64,000 nt of DNA, from contig NZ_SKCD01000016.1 of the NCBI RefSeq assembly GCF_006542765.1, positions 1 to 64,000 on the forward strand. Direction: 5' to 3'. The notes below the pieces were generated by a model. It was given only the letters and a program-made list of their open reading frames with translations, was not told the origin of the DNA and made no database searches. The translations under genes were made by a program, and so were the position numbers. This DNA is from Paenibacillus luteus. Its GTDB lineage: Bacteria; Bacillota; Bacilli; Paenibacillales; Paenibacillaceae. Numbering within the stretch: the first letter of the stretch is position 1; each line of letters starts with the position of its first letter. Of the stretch, positions 37,322 through 45,349 are shown one piece after another.

Positions 37322-39052
37322 TCACCTTATGTTTTCCAGCTTCGCAGGTATCTCGATAGTTACCGTAAATCCTTCTCCCAATACGGAAGAGATGCTCATC
37401 GAGCCTTCATCTCCATATAAATATTTTATTCGCTCACGAATATTTGCAAGTCCGATCGGCTTTAATCCTCCTGGCCCCTTATCTCGTGCCAGCGGTTCTC
37501 CGTGAATATTCTTTAGCTGTAATTGGTCATCCATTCCTGATCCATTGTCGCTTACACATAGCATCAACCGTCCCCCCGCCAAGCGGATAATGATCTGTAT
37601 CTGCCCGGTCTTATCTATATCAGCAAACCCATGGAAAATTGCATTTTCCACTAATGGCTGCAATAAACTTTTCGGCACCATGCAGTCTTGTGTTTCTTCT
37701 TCGACACGCCATACCAATGAGAAGCTGTCTGCATACCGGTAACGCTGAATACGAACGTAATGATCGATGATCACGATTTCATTTCTGACCGTGGTATAGA
37801 ATCCTTCCTCCCCAAGCTTCACTGCATCATGAAGGACGCCAATAAAAGACTCCATCATCTCTTCAATTGGCTTATGCTTAGCCTTTCTAGCCATATAAAC
37901 AACCGTATTTAACGTATTGTAGATAAAATGCGGATTAATCTGGGCAAACAGCAATTCCGTCGACATTTGTCTTTTCCATCGCTCCTGCTCGACCTTCTCC
38001 TCAATCTGTTTTTGAATTTCGTCGATCATTTTCTCAAACCCTTGTTTGAGTATCGACAACTCATCCTTGCTCTTGAATGTCAAACTCACATTGTAGTTGC
38101 CCATGGAAACCATTTTCATCGCCCGAGTCATCTGCGAGATTGGTCGCGTAATATTCGTAACAATTGGATAAAAAATAAGGATACACAGAATTAGGCACAA
38201 CAATACAAAGACGACCCAATATCGCAATACATACCCCACCAGCTCATAAAATCTGTCTTTCGAAGTAAATGCGACCAGAGACCAGTTGGTTTTCTCAAAA
38301 TGATTGGTCAAGTAATAACCGTCTGAGCCGGTATCCTTGCTCATACCTGGATGGAGGGATGCGGTTGCTTGTATCAGCCGTTCTGCTGGTATGCCATGAT
38401 TGTGCCATACAGTCCCGTCCTTCTCCACCCATGCATATTGATCAAAGTTTGTTTCCAAGTAATTAAACATATCCATAAATACGGCGTAATCAATATTAAG
38501 CACTAGCACTCCGCCATATTGAGGATCGAAACGAATAAAGAAACTGACGACTTTTTTAGGACCTGGATTTAATATATCATGAGGTATAGTGAACCCACTT
38601 TTTGCTTCCGTTTGGATCTTGCTTTGATACCAGTCTTCCTGAAGCAGTTCTTTATAATAAGGATCCGTGTAAAGGGATGACCAGTACACTTTGCCATCAC
38701 TTCTAATAATAGCCGAGCTCTCCAGGTAGTCTCGAAGTACATTAAACTTTGTTAGTTGTGTAACCACATCACTGTACGCCTCTAATTCTTCAAAAACTGA
38801 CGGGTAACTAGTTCGGTTGGCAAAATCTTGCAGCAACCCGTCATTGACCATGTTACCCGCATACTTGTAGACATCGTCAATAAGCTGATTCACTTGCAAA
38901 GCAGCTTGCTCAAGATGAATGCTATTCTCGGCAAGTGCTTGTTCTTCCAGAATCATAGAGAAACGCTCATATGCGAGAAGGCTAATCGTCGTGAGAGACA
39001 AAATTACGATAAAGATTACACTGCTAATAATTTTATTGCGGATTGTATGCAT
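37322..39052 (-). CDS. Sensor histidine kinase, YesM type
   Basis: This gene encodes 576 residues. A membrane helix (about 8-30) is followed by a large extracellular dCache-like sensor (about 35-275), a second helix (about 280-305), HAMP, then a His_kinase domain with FAQINPHFIYNTLNTVVYMA, where the His after NP is phosphorylated. The HATPase domain has PLVENAIFHGF and DNGSGM. It lies five bases after the response regulator gene and senses an extracellular signal, probably sugar-related and possibly through the adjacent binding lipoprotein. The start has only a weak ribosome binding site, consistent with translational coupling. Confidence 0.93.
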   Translation of the reverse strand: MHTIRNKIISSVIFIVILSLTTISLLAYERFSMILEEQALAENSIHLEQAALQVNQLIDDVYKYAGNMVNDGLLQDFANRTSYPSVFEELEAYSDVVTQLTKFNVLRDYLESSAIIRSDGKVYWSSLYTDPYYKELLQEDWYQSKIQTEAKSGFTIPHDILNPGPKKVVSFFIRFDPQYGGVLVLNIDYAVFMDMFNYLETNFDQYAWVEKDGTVWHNHGIPAERLIQATASLHPGMSKDTGSDGYYLTNHFEKTNWSLVAFTSKDRFYELVGYVLRYWVVFVLLCLILCILIFYPIVTNITRPISQMTRAMKMVSMGNYNVSLTFKSKDELSILKQGFEKMIDEIQKQIEEKVEQERWKRQMSTELLFAQINPHFIYNTLNTVVYMARKAKHKPIEEMMESFIGVLHDAVKLGEEGFYTTVRNEIVIIDHYVRIQRYRYADSFSLVWRVEEETQDCMVPKSLLQPLVENAIFHGFADIDKTGQIQIIIRLAGGRLMLCVSDNGSGMDDQLQLKNIHGEPLARDKGPGGLKPIGLANIRERIKYLYGDEGSMSISSVLGEGFTVTIEIPAKLENIR

Positions 39053-39057
39053 TTGGC

Positions 39058-40563
39058 TTATCCCCGACTTTCCTGTCCATTGTAATCTTTCGGATGAAAG
39101 CCGGTAGAACGTTTGAACACCTGGCTGAAATATTGACTCGTCTTGTAGCCTACCCGCTCTGCAATCTCATATATTTTCAAGTCACCTTCCAGCAGCATTT
39201 TTTTGGCAGCCCTAATTCGACAATCGGTTGTATATTCAAGCAGTGATTGGCCGGTCTCTTTCTTGAATGTGGTCCTCAGATGTACACTGCTGATTTGCAG
39301 CATGGAAGCTACCGTATCCAAAGTCAAATCCGGATCAGCATAATGCATTCGCACTTTTTCCATGGCTTTAATAACCCAGCGAGAGTAACCTCCAATCTGA
39401 GATGATTTTTTCACTTTTAAAGACAATAATTCGGTTATGACACTGACAATCTCGGCAGCGTTAGCCCCTATTGTCTGTTCTGGGGGCACATGCAATAGAC
39501 TCGTCCATGCAGGCAGATGATTTAGAAGCTCACGCAAATCGGACAAGTTTTTAGTGTCTAGCATAGCTTGTAGCCTTGTCTGCAGTCCGGCCCATTGCCC
39601 CTCGGATTGAATCAAATCCTTCAAAGACGGAAACGGTGAGACATTACGGGATGCGGCTTGCCGTACTTGCTCCATTAAAAATAGAGCACGAGGAGGCTGC
39701 AATAATGAGAAATCGTAAGCCTCTTGCATGCTCATCCATAACTTCTGAGAATCTTTGTTCGCCAACTCACCCATAATTATCGATGGCTCAATGCCTGTAT
39801 GCATACCCAGCAACCGCTGCAATGCGTATGCAACGGCCTGCATGCTATACTGAACAATCAACTGACTATTCGGCACATCCAGCTTTAGAAAAACAACATG
39901 TCCAAGCTCCTGCTCCATGATTAGAATTTCTTCTACATGCTCCACTTGTTCTTCAATAGCTCTCTCTATTAAACCTAACGTTTCGCTAGGCACATGGCTG
40001 GCAATGCGACTGCCATCGGCGCATACCTGGCTACCGAATTCCCAATAAAGCAATCCAGTTTGTCGTTCCAGGCGTTTCCTAGCTTGAGTGAGCAGATGGC
40101 CATCCTGCGACGTGAATCTCCCGGATAATAGGTTTCGAATCATGAGCCGCAATGCGAGATCCCGATCCATTCCTTCCGTTTCAATTCTCATCTTGATCTC
40201 CAGCAAATGATTCAACAGACGATCTTTGCTAATTTCATGTTTAAGAAGGTAGTTTGCTGCTTGAAGCTCAATCGCCTGTCGAGCATAGTCAAAATCTCGA
40301 TAGGCTGTGAGAAATATCAGTTTGGTCTCTGGTGCAATCTGCTGAATATGAGCTCCCAGCTCCAGTCCGCTCATTGGCGACATGGAAATATCAGTGATAA
40401 CAATCTGCGGTTTCCATTGTTCAAAAATTTGCAACGCCTTGCGTCCGTTCGTTGCTTGTCCTACAATTGTAAAACCGTGAGCACTCCAGTCCACCATTTC
40501 ATAAACGTTCTCCAGTGCAAGTGGTTCATCATCCACCAACATTACGCTAATCATCGTGCTCAT
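39058..40563 (-). CDS. Response regulator, YesN type (receiver plus AraC-type HTH)
   Basis: The protein has 501 residues. The N-terminal receiver has VDDEP and phospho-acceptor Asp in IVITDISM. A long middle region of unknown fold follows. The C-terminal AraC-type HTH has LDTVASMLQISSVHLRTTFKKETG and IYEIAERVGYKTSQYFSQVFKRSTGFHP. The ATG follows GAGGTGGAAC. It is the partner of the YesM-type kinase immediately downstream and the probable activator of the sugar importer and GH42 genes. Confidence 0.94.
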   Translation of the reverse strand: MSTMISVMLVDDEPLALENVYEMVDWSAHGFTIVGQATNGRKALQIFEQWKPQIVITDISMSPMSGLELGAHIQQIAPETKLIFLTAYRDFDYARQAIELQAANYLLKHEISKDRLLNHLLEIKMRIETEGMDRDLALRLMIRNLLSGRFTSQDGHLLTQARKRLERQTGLLYWEFGSQVCADGSRIASHVPSETLGLIERAIEEQVEHVEEILIMEQELGHVVFLKLDVPNSQLIVQYSMQAVAYALQRLLGMHTGIEPSIIMGELANKDSQKLWMSMQEAYDFSLLQPPRALFLMEQVRQAASRNVSPFPSLKDLIQSEGQWAGLQTRLQAMLDTKNLSDLRELLNHLPAWTSLLHVPPEQTIGANAAEIVSVITELLSLKVKKSSQIGGYSRWVIKAMEKVRMHYADPDLTLDTVASMLQISSVHLRTTFKKETGQSLLEYTTDCRIRAAKKMLLEGDLKIYEIAERVGYKTSQYFSQVFKRSTGFHPKDYNGQESRG

Positions 40564-40619
40564 ACTTGTTCCACCTCGCTTCGTTACGTTACTTCTTTTC
40601 TTTTATTTTGACCCTTTAC

Positions 40620-40847
40620 CCATACGCAATTCTAATGGAAAGGTGATTCATAGTCTACAACAGGTATAATTAATAAAAGGTTCGCCCCGATAACGATTCG
40701 AATCGTCACATAAGGATTAACGAAAATCCATAAAACGATATTGTTCTTTAGCAGCTGTCGCGGTGGCAAACTGCTCTTCGGATTATTGAACTAAAGTTCC
40801 CGTTAGATCAATCGCTAACCCGACAACAACTTTATTCCACTAAACCC
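40620..40847. other. Intergenic region with a possible dispersed non-coding repeat
   Basis: There is no open frame of note between yesN and the cwlJ terminator. The segment around 40786-40815 contains GAACT-AA-AGTTC followed by CCCGTTAGATC, a style of short dyad sequence I associate with dispersed intergenic repeats in Paenibacillus. No second copy is seen in this window. Confidence 0.25.
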
Positions 40848-40853
40848 AAAAAA

Positions 40854-40870
40854 GCCGCGATTTACGCGGC
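40854..40870 (-). terminator. Terminator of cwlJ
   Basis: GCCGCG and CGCGGC close a five-base loop, followed on the minus strand by TTTTTTGGG. Confidence 0.75.
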
Positions 40871-40957
40871 ACTTAATGAGATAAAGTTTTATCAACCGAC
40901 ACATGGCTGTGATAAGTCAGGTTAAGAGTTCCTAATGAGCTCTTCTCGATTATAAAA

Positions 40958-41401
40958 TTAAAACGTATTATATATATTTTCACATTCTTGACCGGTCGGT
41001 TCATAAAAACAGTGCTTCTTCCATCGTCCTGCAATCGGCTGATCATACCAAGTTGGCGGGCATGGTCCGGGATTTTCGAACGATCCTGGACGGAAATACC
41101 ATAGGGAAAATTTGGCTGGCCAATTCCGCTCCCCATTCACAGCCCGTTGCGCCAGACGGCGCTCCCTCTCTCTTGCGTTTTGATAGTACAAACTATGCTG
41201 CAACGCTTCAAACGCATGCTCCTGGTTGATCATTTGAGGAATTGTCCGGATATCTTTAAAATCGGAGCAGTTCCCTCTTATTCGGTTAATACCAACATTT
41301 CCAACAAGGAGCATGCCCATTTCGCCTTCGGTCTCAGCTTCAGCTCGAAGCAACCTTGCCAACATATCAATATCCTGTTTCCTGGCTTTTACAACTGCCA
41401 T
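40958..41401 (-). CDS. cwlJ: Spore cortex-lytic hydrolase, CwlJ type
   Basis: This gene encodes 147 residues, matching CwlJ length and lacking both a signal peptide and the peptidoglycan-binding domain of SleB. The Hydrolase_2 domain starts at once: LARLLRAEAETEGEMGMLLVGNVGINR, with catalytic Glu at about residue 21, and continues to FSLWYFRPG and CPPTWYDQP. CwlJ degrades muramic-lactam cortex peptidoglycan during germination triggered by Ca-dipicolinate and is placed in the spore coat with GerQ. No gerQ is adjacent. The ATG follows AAAGAGGTGAGCC. Confidence 0.92.
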   Translation of the reverse strand: MAVVKARKQDIDMLARLLRAEAETEGEMGMLLVGNVGINRIRGNCSDFKDIRTIPQMINQEHAFEALQHSLYYQNARERERRLAQRAVNGERNWPAKFSLWYFRPGSFENPGPCPPTWYDQPIAGRWKKHCFYEPTGQECENIYNTF

Positions 41402-41576
41402 TGGCTCACCTCTTTAGATTTCTAGACTTATCATATTGCAGGTGAAGCGGATGTGTTACTCTGGCAAAAGAGAGAGCGATAATAAATAGCCGTTCCACCA
41501 CACTCTTCTGCCAGCTAGCATAACAAAATTTCATAAAATGCAGCCCGGTAGGTTACTAGACACCATGATAAAAATG

Positions 41577-42371
41577 CTAAAAAATAGTCGGCACCATTCC
41601 ACCATCCATCCGAATTGGAGAACCTTTAAAGGCGGATGCATACGGACTACATACAAATGTTGCAAGTCTGCCTATTTCAATAGGTTTAATAAATCGCTGT
41701 ATTTCAGATTGCGGCAGGTTTGCTTTCATAAAATGTTTCTCTTTTTCCGCGAAAGTCATTGCTTCATCCGGATATATACTATCAATAATTTGATGTACAT
41801 TTTCAGAAAGTGTTGGTCCTGGCAAGATCGTATTGACTGTAACTTCTGTTCCTACTGTTAATTTAGATAAGCTTTTGGACAATGATAATAGCATTGACTT
41901 GGTCATACAATACTGGGGCATTTGTCCGGAAGGCATAATGGCTTCCTCACTCGCAATAAAGATAATGCGACCGTAATCATTTTTCAACATTTTAGGCAAA
42001 TAAAATTTAGATAGTCCATTCGCAGCAAGAACATTTGTACGGAAATAGGTTTCCCATACTTCGTCATCAACATCCTCATATTTCATGATTTCATATATCC
42101 CCATACTGTTTACTAAAATATCGATTTCGGGATATTTTTCAAATAATGCTTCTCTTTGGCCAATATCGACAATATCGGCAGTAGCATTTTGCGGGAAAGT
42201 ATTTGGGAAACTTGTTTTAATTTCATTAACTGTACGTTCGACGTCTTCATTATTACGTCCATTAATGAGTACATTAACGCCGGCTTTGGCAAGCTCAATG
42301 GCAATTGCTTTCCCAATTCCTTTTGTAGATCCTGTCACTAAAGCTGTTTTGTTGTTTAAACCCATATCCAT
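41577..42371 (-). CDS. Short-chain dehydrogenase/reductase
   Basis: The protein has 264 residues. The cofactor motif is TGSTKGIG (TGxxxGxG), with the NxxG-like NSMG and the catalytic YCMTK (YxxxK). The Ser is in IIFIASEE. A basic residue in the GRNNED stretch after beta-2 suggests NADP preference. The start is ambiguous among three in-frame ATGs within 12 bases; I chose the one eight bases after AAGGAG. It lies 180 bases downstream of an AraC regulator on the same strand, separated by a 16-bp palindrome. The substrate is unknown. Confidence 0.88.
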   Translation of the reverse strand: MDMGLNNKTALVTGSTKGIGKAIAIELAKAGVNVLINGRNNEDVERTVNEIKTSFPNTFPQNATADIVDIGQREALFEKYPEIDILVNSMGIYEIMKYEDVDDEVWETYFRTNVLAANGLSKFYLPKMLKNDYGRIIFIASEEAIMPSGQMPQYCMTKSMLLSLSKSLSKLTVGTEVTVNTILPGPTLSENVHQIIDSIYPDEAMTFAEKEKHFMKANLPQSEIQRFIKPIEIGRLATFVCSPYASAFKGSPIRMDGGMVPTIF

Positions 42372-42486
42372 ATCCATTTCTCCTTCTTGTGTTACGGGGT
42401 AGTGCCTATATTACAGGGTATGGGTTGTACAGTAACTAGCCTCTCGCGCCAACGTTCTTGTTTGACACGCCAATTTATAAAATAAG

Positions 42487-42502
42487 TGCTAGTCCACTAG
42501 CA
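42487..42502. promoter_or_regulatory. Perfect 16-bp palindrome between araC-type and SDR genes
   Basis: TGCTAGTCCACTAGCA has 7-bp arms around a CC centre. The loop is too small for a transcription terminator, so a dimer-binding operator is more likely. It lies about 115 bases upstream of the dehydrogenase gene. Confidence 0.4.
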
Positions 42503-42551
42503 AGATGAAGATTGTAATAATGAATTGCCGGATTTCCTAGCCGTCCTGCAG

Positions 42552-43565
42552 TTACCGAGTTTGTATCGCATGTTCTGTGCGCCAATTCGAGGGAGTATCA
42601 CCTTCCCAAAGTCGAAAGGCGCGGTAGAAAGAATTCTGGTCTTGGTATCCAATCAAGAATGCCACTTCCTTAATATCGAGCGAGGGGTCAGCCAAGTACT
42701 CTCGTGCCTGCTCATGTCTAGCTTGTGTCAACAGCTGCTTGAAGCTTGTGCTTTCGTCAGTAAGTCTACGTTGCAAGGTGCGGTCACTCATACTGAGCTC
42801 CTTCGCTACAGCCTGAATGTCCGGCCGTCCCCCTGTGAGGCTGCGTTTCATGATCCATTTGACCATCTCAGCAAATGAGCGACTTTGCTTCTGTTCATTC
42901 AACGATTGGTCAAGAATGGGAGTCAGAATCTCTAGCAGCTCTTCGTTGTAAGAGACAAAGGGGCGGTCTAGATCTCTCCGATGCAACGTCAGCCGATTGC
43001 CATTCGCATCCATTCGGATTGGGCACCCAAAGTAAGCTTCAAGGGCCTGCACATCGCCCATTGATTGCGAAAATTCGACGTACCGCGCCTTCAAAGATGC
43101 GCCTGTACCCCTGCGTCCAAGCTCCATAAGAAATGCCAGTGTGAGGCCAACAAGCAGTGGCGGACCCGGTTGCTCCGTATTCAGCCATTCCAGTTCGATC
43201 GTACAGTGCTCAGCCTCCTCCGTGATATGTAAGCTTTCGGGCGGGCAAAGTTGTTTATACCGAGCCATTCGGTTTAGAGCGTCGCGATAGTTTCGAGCAT
43301 GGTAAGTCGCTAACACGGTCGGAGGAAACTTAGCTGTTTCATAGTAAGTCGCCATCATGATGATTCCCTTGGCAGTGTCACCGATGAGATCGGAATAAGC
43401 CTGCCAGATAGAAAAATATTGGGATTGAGTGACTTCCGGCTCAGTGATAAGGGTGAGCGGCAATCGTGCTTTTTGGGCTACTTCGTGGTCTGCAATTCCT
43501 AATTGACGTAATCCCTCCCAAAACCCTGGCGAGATTTTAATTCGATCAGAGGTGTGAGGCTTCAT
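42552..43565 (-). CDS. AraC-family regulator with arabinose-binding-like N-terminal domain
   Basis: This gene encodes 337 residues. The first about 210 form the ligand-binding domain seen in OruR/ArgR-type AraC proteins (PF12625 type). The C-terminal HTH_18 has VAKELSMSDRTLQRRLTDESTSFKQLL and IKEVAFLIGYQDQNSFYRAFRLWEGDTP. The ATG follows AAAGGAGTGC. The next gene on the strand is a short-chain dehydrogenase, the likely target. AraC proteins of this subtype are more common in proteobacteria and actinobacteria, so horizontal acquisition of this gene pair is possible but unproven. Confidence 0.9.
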   Translation of the reverse strand: MKPHTSDRIKISPGFWEGLRQLGIADHEVAQKARLPLTLITEPEVTQSQYFSIWQAYSDLIGDTAKGIIMMATYYETAKFPPTVLATYHARNYRDALNRMARYKQLCPPESLHITEEAEHCTIELEWLNTEQPGPPLLVGLTLAFLMELGRRGTGASLKARYVEFSQSMGDVQALEAYFGCPIRMDANGNRLTLHRRDLDRPFVSYNEELLEILTPILDQSLNEQKQSRSFAEMVKWIMKRSLTGGRPDIQAVAKELSMSDRTLQRRLTDESTSFKQLLTQARHEQAREYLADPSLDIKEVAFLIGYQDQNSFYRAFRLWEGDTPSNWRTEHAIQTR

Positions 43566-43683
43566 AAACTTTGCACTCCTTTTGTTTTCATATTTCTATC
43601 ATTCCAATACTTCCTCAACGAAGTTAGCAGCCAGTTATCTGATTGTTAGGCTCAAGGAAGTGTATTCGAAACAGAAAAAAGCA

Positions 43684-43725
43684 AAATCCACAAACTTTTG
43701 CTTTGTGGATTTACATGGTGGAGGC
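43684..43725 (-). other. Second tmRNA 3'-end-like sequence with terminator hairpin
   Basis: On the minus strand GCCTCCACCA (43716-43725), a tmRNA/tRNA-like acceptor end, is followed after a few bases by an 11-bp perfect hairpin AAATCCACAAA / TTTGTGGATTT and TTTTGCTTTTTT. The layout is the same as at 21829-21885, with the same orientation and a shared AATCCAC arm. It also serves as a plausible terminator for the small membrane protein gene just upstream on this strand. Confidence 0.4.
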
Positions 43726-43743
43726 AAAAGGCGTCGACTCCCT

Positions 43744-43902
43744 TTATTCCTTTAAGTATCTAAATATTTTTATTATTGATTTAGAAAAACCTTGAAAGAA
43801 GTCACTTAGATATTTTTGGACTAGAAACCGAACCACACTAAAGAATAGTGAAATAACGATTATAAACACTGCTAGTTTTATTCCTGTTTCTACATATACC
43901 AT
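43744..43902 (-). CDS. Small single-span membrane protein, 52 residues
   Basis: A short gene with a good ribosome binding site (TAGGAGGG, about 11 bases before the ATG). The protein has a short N-terminus, one membrane span (LAVFIIVISLFFSVVRFLV) and a basic amphipathic C-terminus rich in Lys, Phe and Ile (KSIIKIFRYLKE). There is no recognised family. It could be a regulatory membrane peptide, an envelope stress peptide or a toxin-like peptide; nothing in the sequence decides. A hairpin terminator follows about 20 bases after the stop. Confidence 0.6.
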   Translation of the reverse strand: MVYVETGIKLAVFIIVISLFFSVVRFLVQKYLSDFFQGFSKSIIKIFRYLKE

Positions 43903-44097
43903 TGAGATAAAGCCCTCCTATTCAACTATCATTATATACTTAAACTTCGAAGATTAAGCTAAGACAAAGTTAAAAAAGAGAAGTTTCAAAAGAGAAATCG
44001 TAGCACAGCATAAAAAAGTTTGAGAGAATAACTGAAAAATATGATTATAATATTTGAATAGCCTCTCACTCGTAAGCTGAACTATTTTAAAACAAGT

Positions 44098-44124
44098 TGT
44101 AACGTTTAACGTTATTTTCGGATA
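44098..44124 (+). promoter_or_regulatory. Candidate ECF autoregulatory promoter
   Basis: TGTAAC (44098-44103) and CGGATA (44119-44124), spaced 15 bases, lie about 25 bases before the ECF sigma start. The element matches the AAC / CG pattern of ECF promoters and suggests autoregulation. The -35 side overlaps an AACGTT-TA-ACGTT repeat. Confidence 0.45.
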
Positions 44125-44146
44125 TATAGCTTGAGGAGGTGAACAG

Positions 44147-44629
44147 ATGCAGGACACCGAGGAATTATACAGGGAATATTCGACCCAAGTATATAAATTC
44201 GTCTTTAGTTTTTGCCATAATCACTTATTGGCAGAAGAAATAACTCAAGAAACCTTTTATAGAGCCATAAAGTCCATACATAGGTACGATGGAACTTGCA
44301 AAGTATACGTGTGGCTTTGCCAGATTGCTAAGCATGTCTGGTACAAGGAGCTGGATAAGCAGAACAAGAGGCGGTACGACAAGTTAGAAGATACCGCATT
44401 AGTGGACTCTGATTCCACGGAATCTCAATTCATTTTAGCACAGGATAAAATGGATTTGTTCAAAAAGCTTCATTTGCTTGATCCCAATACGAAAGAAGTC
44501 ATGTACCTGCGTATGACTGGGGAATTCAGCTTTAGGGAAATTGGCGAAATTCTTGGCAGAGATGAAACGTGGGCAAGAGTAACCTTTTACAGAGGTAAAC
44601 AAAAATTGATGAAAGGAAGATCATCATGA
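44147..44629 (+). CDS. ECF-type RNA polymerase sigma factor
   Basis: This gene encodes 160 residues. Region 2 (YKFVFSFCHNHLLAEEITQETFYRAI, VYVWLCQIAKHVWYKELDKQ) and region 4 (LDPNTKEVMYLRMTGEFSFREIGEILGRDETWARVTFYRGKQKLM) are complete. The ATG follows GAGGAGGTGAAC. It overlaps the next gene, a zinc-finger anti-sigma factor, by four bases. Similar pairs in Bacillales respond to envelope stress. It is not the product of the same subgroup as the ECF gene at 26 kb, judging by its shorter length and different partner. Confidence 0.94.
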   Translation: MQDTEELYREYSTQVYKFVFSFCHNHLLAEEITQETFYRAIKSIHRYDGTCKVYVWLCQIAKHVWYKELDKQNKRRYDKLEDTALVDSDSTESQFILAQDKMDLFKKLHLLDPNTKEVMYLRMTGEFSFREIGEILGRDETWARVTFYRGKQKLMKGRSS

Positions 44630-45237
44630 AATGCGATATTGTACGGGATTTATTGCCTTCTTATATTGAAAAGTTAACTTCTGATCATAGTAACGAAGAA
44701 ATCGAAGTGCATCTGCAATCCTGTAAAGAGTGTCAACAGTTTTATAAGGAAATGATTGAAACAACTGGTCTTTCCCTGCCCGTCATTGATAACGAAGAAG
44801 TGGAGAAACTAAATTACTTAAAAAAGGTTAAGAAAAAGAACAAAAAAGCGATTGTGATTTCCATCGCTGCGGTACTCGTACTGGCTGCTTCCATTATTGG
44901 GCTCTTTGTCATTGGTTTCCCGTTGTCGTCTAAAGATGTAAACATCGTTTACGAGAAGAACAACGGAATTCTGGAAATAAATTTGACTTTGAAGAAGAAA
45001 AGCCAAGATTTGGTGTTTTCGAGCAAAAGTGAATTTATTAAGGATAAGGATGGAAATGTTATTGGTTACGTAAGTCGCTACACTCCTAGAGGCTTGCTTC
45101 ATAATCCTTTGGATAATGTAGGAAATGAGGTTATGGTAGGCACTCACTTGAACAACGAAGCGGAGCAACCAAACACCTTTATCATTGAATTTAAAGATAA
45201 AACGATGACGTTCGTTAACGGGGTTCTGATGGAATAG
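44626..45237 (+). CDS. Zinc-finger anti-sigma factor
   Basis: The protein has 203 residues. The N-terminal anti-sigma domain has a ZAS-type zinc motif: Cys3, then HLQSCKEC (HxxxCxxC). A Lys-rich stretch (KKVKKKNKK) and one membrane helix (about 77-100) lead to an extracytoplasmic beta-rich domain of about 100 residues. It overlaps the sigma gene (ATGA), so it is translationally coupled, and should hold the sigma factor at the membrane until a signal triggers release. The extracytoplasmic domain is unrecognised. Confidence 0.9.
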   Translation: MKCDIVRDLLPSYIEKLTSDHSNEEIEVHLQSCKECQQFYKEMIETTGLSLPVIDNEEVEKLNYLKKVKKKNKKAIVISIAAVLVLAASIIGLFVIGFPLSSKDVNIVYEKNNGILEINLTLKKKSQDLVFSSKSEFIKDKDGNVIGYVSRYTPRGLLHNPLDNVGNEVMVGTHLNNEAEQPNTFIIEFKDKTMTFVNGVLME

Positions 45238-45263
45238 AGCATTGTAGTGGATAGTACCTAAAG

Positions 45264-45306
45264 AAGAGGGTGTCCCGAAAGCCATATGCTTCAGGGATAC
45301 CCTCTT
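45264..45306 (+). terminator. Terminator of the ECF sigma/anti-sigma operon
   Basis: AAGAGGGT-G-TCCC pairs with GGGA-T-ACCCTCTT (one internal mismatch), followed by TTATC. The convergent surface-protein gene may use the same hairpin. Confidence 0.75.
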
Positions 45307-45349
45307 TATCATTGAATGCTCGCCTATTATACTTCCTTTAAAAATTCAC

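Noticed and set aside
40873-41136. 87-codon minus-strand ORF overlapping cwlJ
   Set aside because: It is an alternate frame of the cwlJ gene, which has the clear motif and ribosome binding site.
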